NCBI GenBank assembly: GCA_038886595.1
Contig: JAWALV010000027.1
Span: 1-7,226, forward strand
Reading direction: 5' to 3'
DNA from: CAKZRD01 sp038886595
GTDB taxonomy: Archaea; Nanobdellota; Nanobdellia; Pacearchaeales; GW2011-AR1
Length of the DNA: 7,226 nt
This document shows, one piece after another, positions 6,172 to 7,226 of the stretch. The notes under the pieces are model-generated. The model was not told where the DNA came from and made no database searches. It saw only the letters and a list, made by a program, of their open reading frames with translations. Positions within the stretch are counted from its first letter, which is position 1. Each line of letters opens with the position of its first letter. The translations under genes were made by a program, and so were the position numbers.

Positions 6172-7226
6172 TTATAATCCAAGTCTTTCTAAAATATTTC
6201 TTTTGTTAAATTCTTCTAAGTCTTCGTATTTTTGACCGACACCTAAGAATAAAATAGGTTTTTTAGTTATATACCCTATAGAAAGAATTGTTCCTCCTTT
6301 TTCATCCACATCTGCTTTTGAGAGAATTGAACCTGTGATATTTATTTTTTCATCAAACGCTTTTGCTTGTTCTATTGAATCGTTGCCTGTAATTGATTCT
6401 CCAACAAAAATTTTCATATCGGGATTATTAACTCTTGATATTTTTTCAAGCTCTTTCATTAAGCTTTCTTTATTATTTAAACGACCAGCACTATCTATTA
6501 AGACCACATCGATATTATTTTTTTTGGCATATTGTATTGCTTCGAAACCTACAGAAGCAGCATCTGTTCCATAATCTTTTTTAATTATAGGAACATTTAA
6601 ATTTTTTGCATGTTCTTCTAATTGTTCTATACTTGCTGCTCTGTAAGTGTCTGCAGCAGCTATGCAAACAGATAATTTATTCTTCAAAAGTAAATAAGCT
6701 ATTTTAGCAAGAGTTGTTGTTTTTCCTGTTCCATTTATTCCAACAAAAAGAATAACGTAAGGTTTTTTTTCTTTTAAAGAATTTTTTATTTTTTCAATAA
6801 AATTATCTGGTTCAATCAATACAGATTCTATTGTTTTTTTAATCTCTTCTTCTAAATTATAATCTTTTTTTCCAATAACTTTTAATTTAAGCTCTTCTTT
6901 TATTTTTTCTACAATTTCGAAAGCAACATTATTTTCTAGGAGAGTTATTTCCAATTCTTTAAAAATCTCTTCAAACTTTTCTTCTGTTAATTCTTTTTTA
7001 AAAATTTTTGAGAGAAGACTTTCTTTTGTTTCTTTTGCTTTAATATCTTTTTCATCAATTTTCCTTAATTGTTCTTCAGCTTTTTCTTCTTTTAATTTAA
7101 AAAATCTTGAAAGAAAACTTTTCTTCTCTTCTTTTTTAATCTCTTTCTCATCTAATTTTTTTATTTCTTCTTCGGTTGGAACTTTTTTTTCCTCTTCTTT
7201 TTTAGAACTTTTTTTTATTTTTGTTT
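6172..7226 (-). CDS. ftsY: Signal recognition particle receptor FtsY (N-terminus cut off by window edge)
   Basis: The SRP receptor GTPase, which docks ribosome-SRP complexes at the membrane. 350 codons are visible, open to the right edge, so the true start lies outside. Residues 1 to about 78 of the visible part are a Lys/Glu-rich A-domain-like region. The N domain then starts around EEIFKELEITLLENNV, and the G domain carries GINGTGKTTT (6712-6741), DTYRAASIEQL, DSAGR (6481-6495; usually DTAGR), SKAD (6310-6321; usually TKxD) and VDEKGGTILSIGY...PILFLGVGQKYEDLEEFN. The GESITGND segment and short C-terminus match archaeal FtsY. The two T-to-S changes are conservative, and the GTPase should be active. 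A TTG at 6952-6954 lies mid-domain and is not the start. The gene converges on gltX with 2 bp between stop codons. Confidence 0.96.
   Translation of the reverse strand, partial: TKIKKSSKKEEEKKVPTEEEIKKLDEKEIKKEEKKSFLSRFFKLKEEKAEEQLRKIDEKDIKAKETKESLLSKIFKKELTEEKFEEIFKELEITLLENNVAFEIVEKIKEELKLKVIGKKDYNLEEEIKKTIESVLIEPDNFIEKIKNSLKEKKPYVILFVGINGTGKTTTLAKIAYLLLKNKLSVCIAAADTYRAASIEQLEEHAKNLNVPIIKKDYGTDAASVGFEAIQYAKKNNIDVVLIDSAGRLNNKESLMKELEKISRVNNPDMKIFVGESITGNDSIEQAKAFDEKINITGSILSKADVDEKGGTILSIGYITKKPILFLGVGQKYEDLEEFNKRNILERLGL
6964..7155 (-). repeat. ftsY: Imperfect 32-residue tandem duplication in the FtsY N-terminal region
   Basis: Two adjacent copies with a 96-nt period: 7155-7060 begins LDEKEIKKEEKKSFLSRFFK and 7059-6964 begins IDEKDIKAKETKESLLSKIF. 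After a one-residue shift, S-[FL]-L-S-[RK]-[FI]-F-K aligns in both. Each copy joins a charged helix to a short amphipathic patch. In bacterial FtsY comparable patches help membrane binding, so a similar role is plausible here. Confidence 0.6.

Noticed and set aside
6335..6574. 79-codon open frame on the plus strand
   Set aside because: It is antisense to the FtsY G domain (over DSAGR and neighbouring motifs) and has no support of its own.
6952..6954. TTG as the start of ftsY
   Set aside because: The frame is open and FtsY-like upstream to the window edge, and this codon falls within the N-domain helix, so it is an internal leucine.
1..7226. Many T runs that might be terminators, plus possible RNA genes, CRISPR or mobile elements
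   Set aside because: Poly-T and poly-A runs are everywhere in this A+T-rich coding DNA and are not specific. I saw no tRNA cloverleaf, spaced direct repeats, transposase or terminal inverted repeats.

Overview
The window reads as chromosomal DNA from a very A+T-rich archaeon, most likely a small-genome DPANN lineage (Woesearchaeota/Pacearchaeota/Nanoarchaeota-like). The placement rests on protein style: an archaeal-type glutamyl-tRNA synthetase with a helical N-terminal extension, an archaeal-type FtsY, lysine/isoleucine-rich proteins throughout, tight gene packing, and start sites that look leaderless with TATA-like boxes about 25 nt upstream. The lineage is an inference; no rRNA is present to test it. 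Eight genes fill nearly the whole window, and there are no RNA genes, mobile elements or CRISPR arrays that I can see.

Left two thirds (1-4409, all minus strand, transcribed right to left): scpB (chromosome condensation) is followed after 1 bp by a membrane-embedded, processive-type family 2 glycosyltransferase. After a 30-bp gap come a membrane-anchored thioredoxin-fold protein without a CxxC motif, a 4-TM EamA/SMR-type protein, a soluble polyprenyl-phosphate-sugar-synthase-like GT2, and a multi-spanning GT-C-like membrane protein cut by the left edge. The last four genes are separated by 1 bp or overlap. The trio EamA + GT2 + GT-C has the logic of ArnE/F-ArnC-ArnT or GtrA-GtrB-Gtr: charge a polyprenyl phosphate with a sugar, flip it, and transfer the sugar outside the membrane. 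Its acceptor is unknown. The thioredoxin-like gene may head this unit, because it has its own promoter-like box.

Right third: gltX (plus strand, 4475-6169) diverges from scpB across a 65-bp spacer that seems to hold two adjoining TATA-like boxes. It converges on ftsY (minus strand), whose stop codon lies 2 bp from that of gltX. ftsY runs off the right edge, so its N-terminus is missing. Its visible acidic/basic N-terminal region contains an imperfect 32-residue tandem repeat, each copy with a short amphipathic hydrophobic patch.

The most interesting points are the candidate lipid-linked sugar-transfer module with its unusual thioredoxin-like companion, and a 10-bp box found at exactly the same distance from the ATG in front of scpB and of that companion gene.
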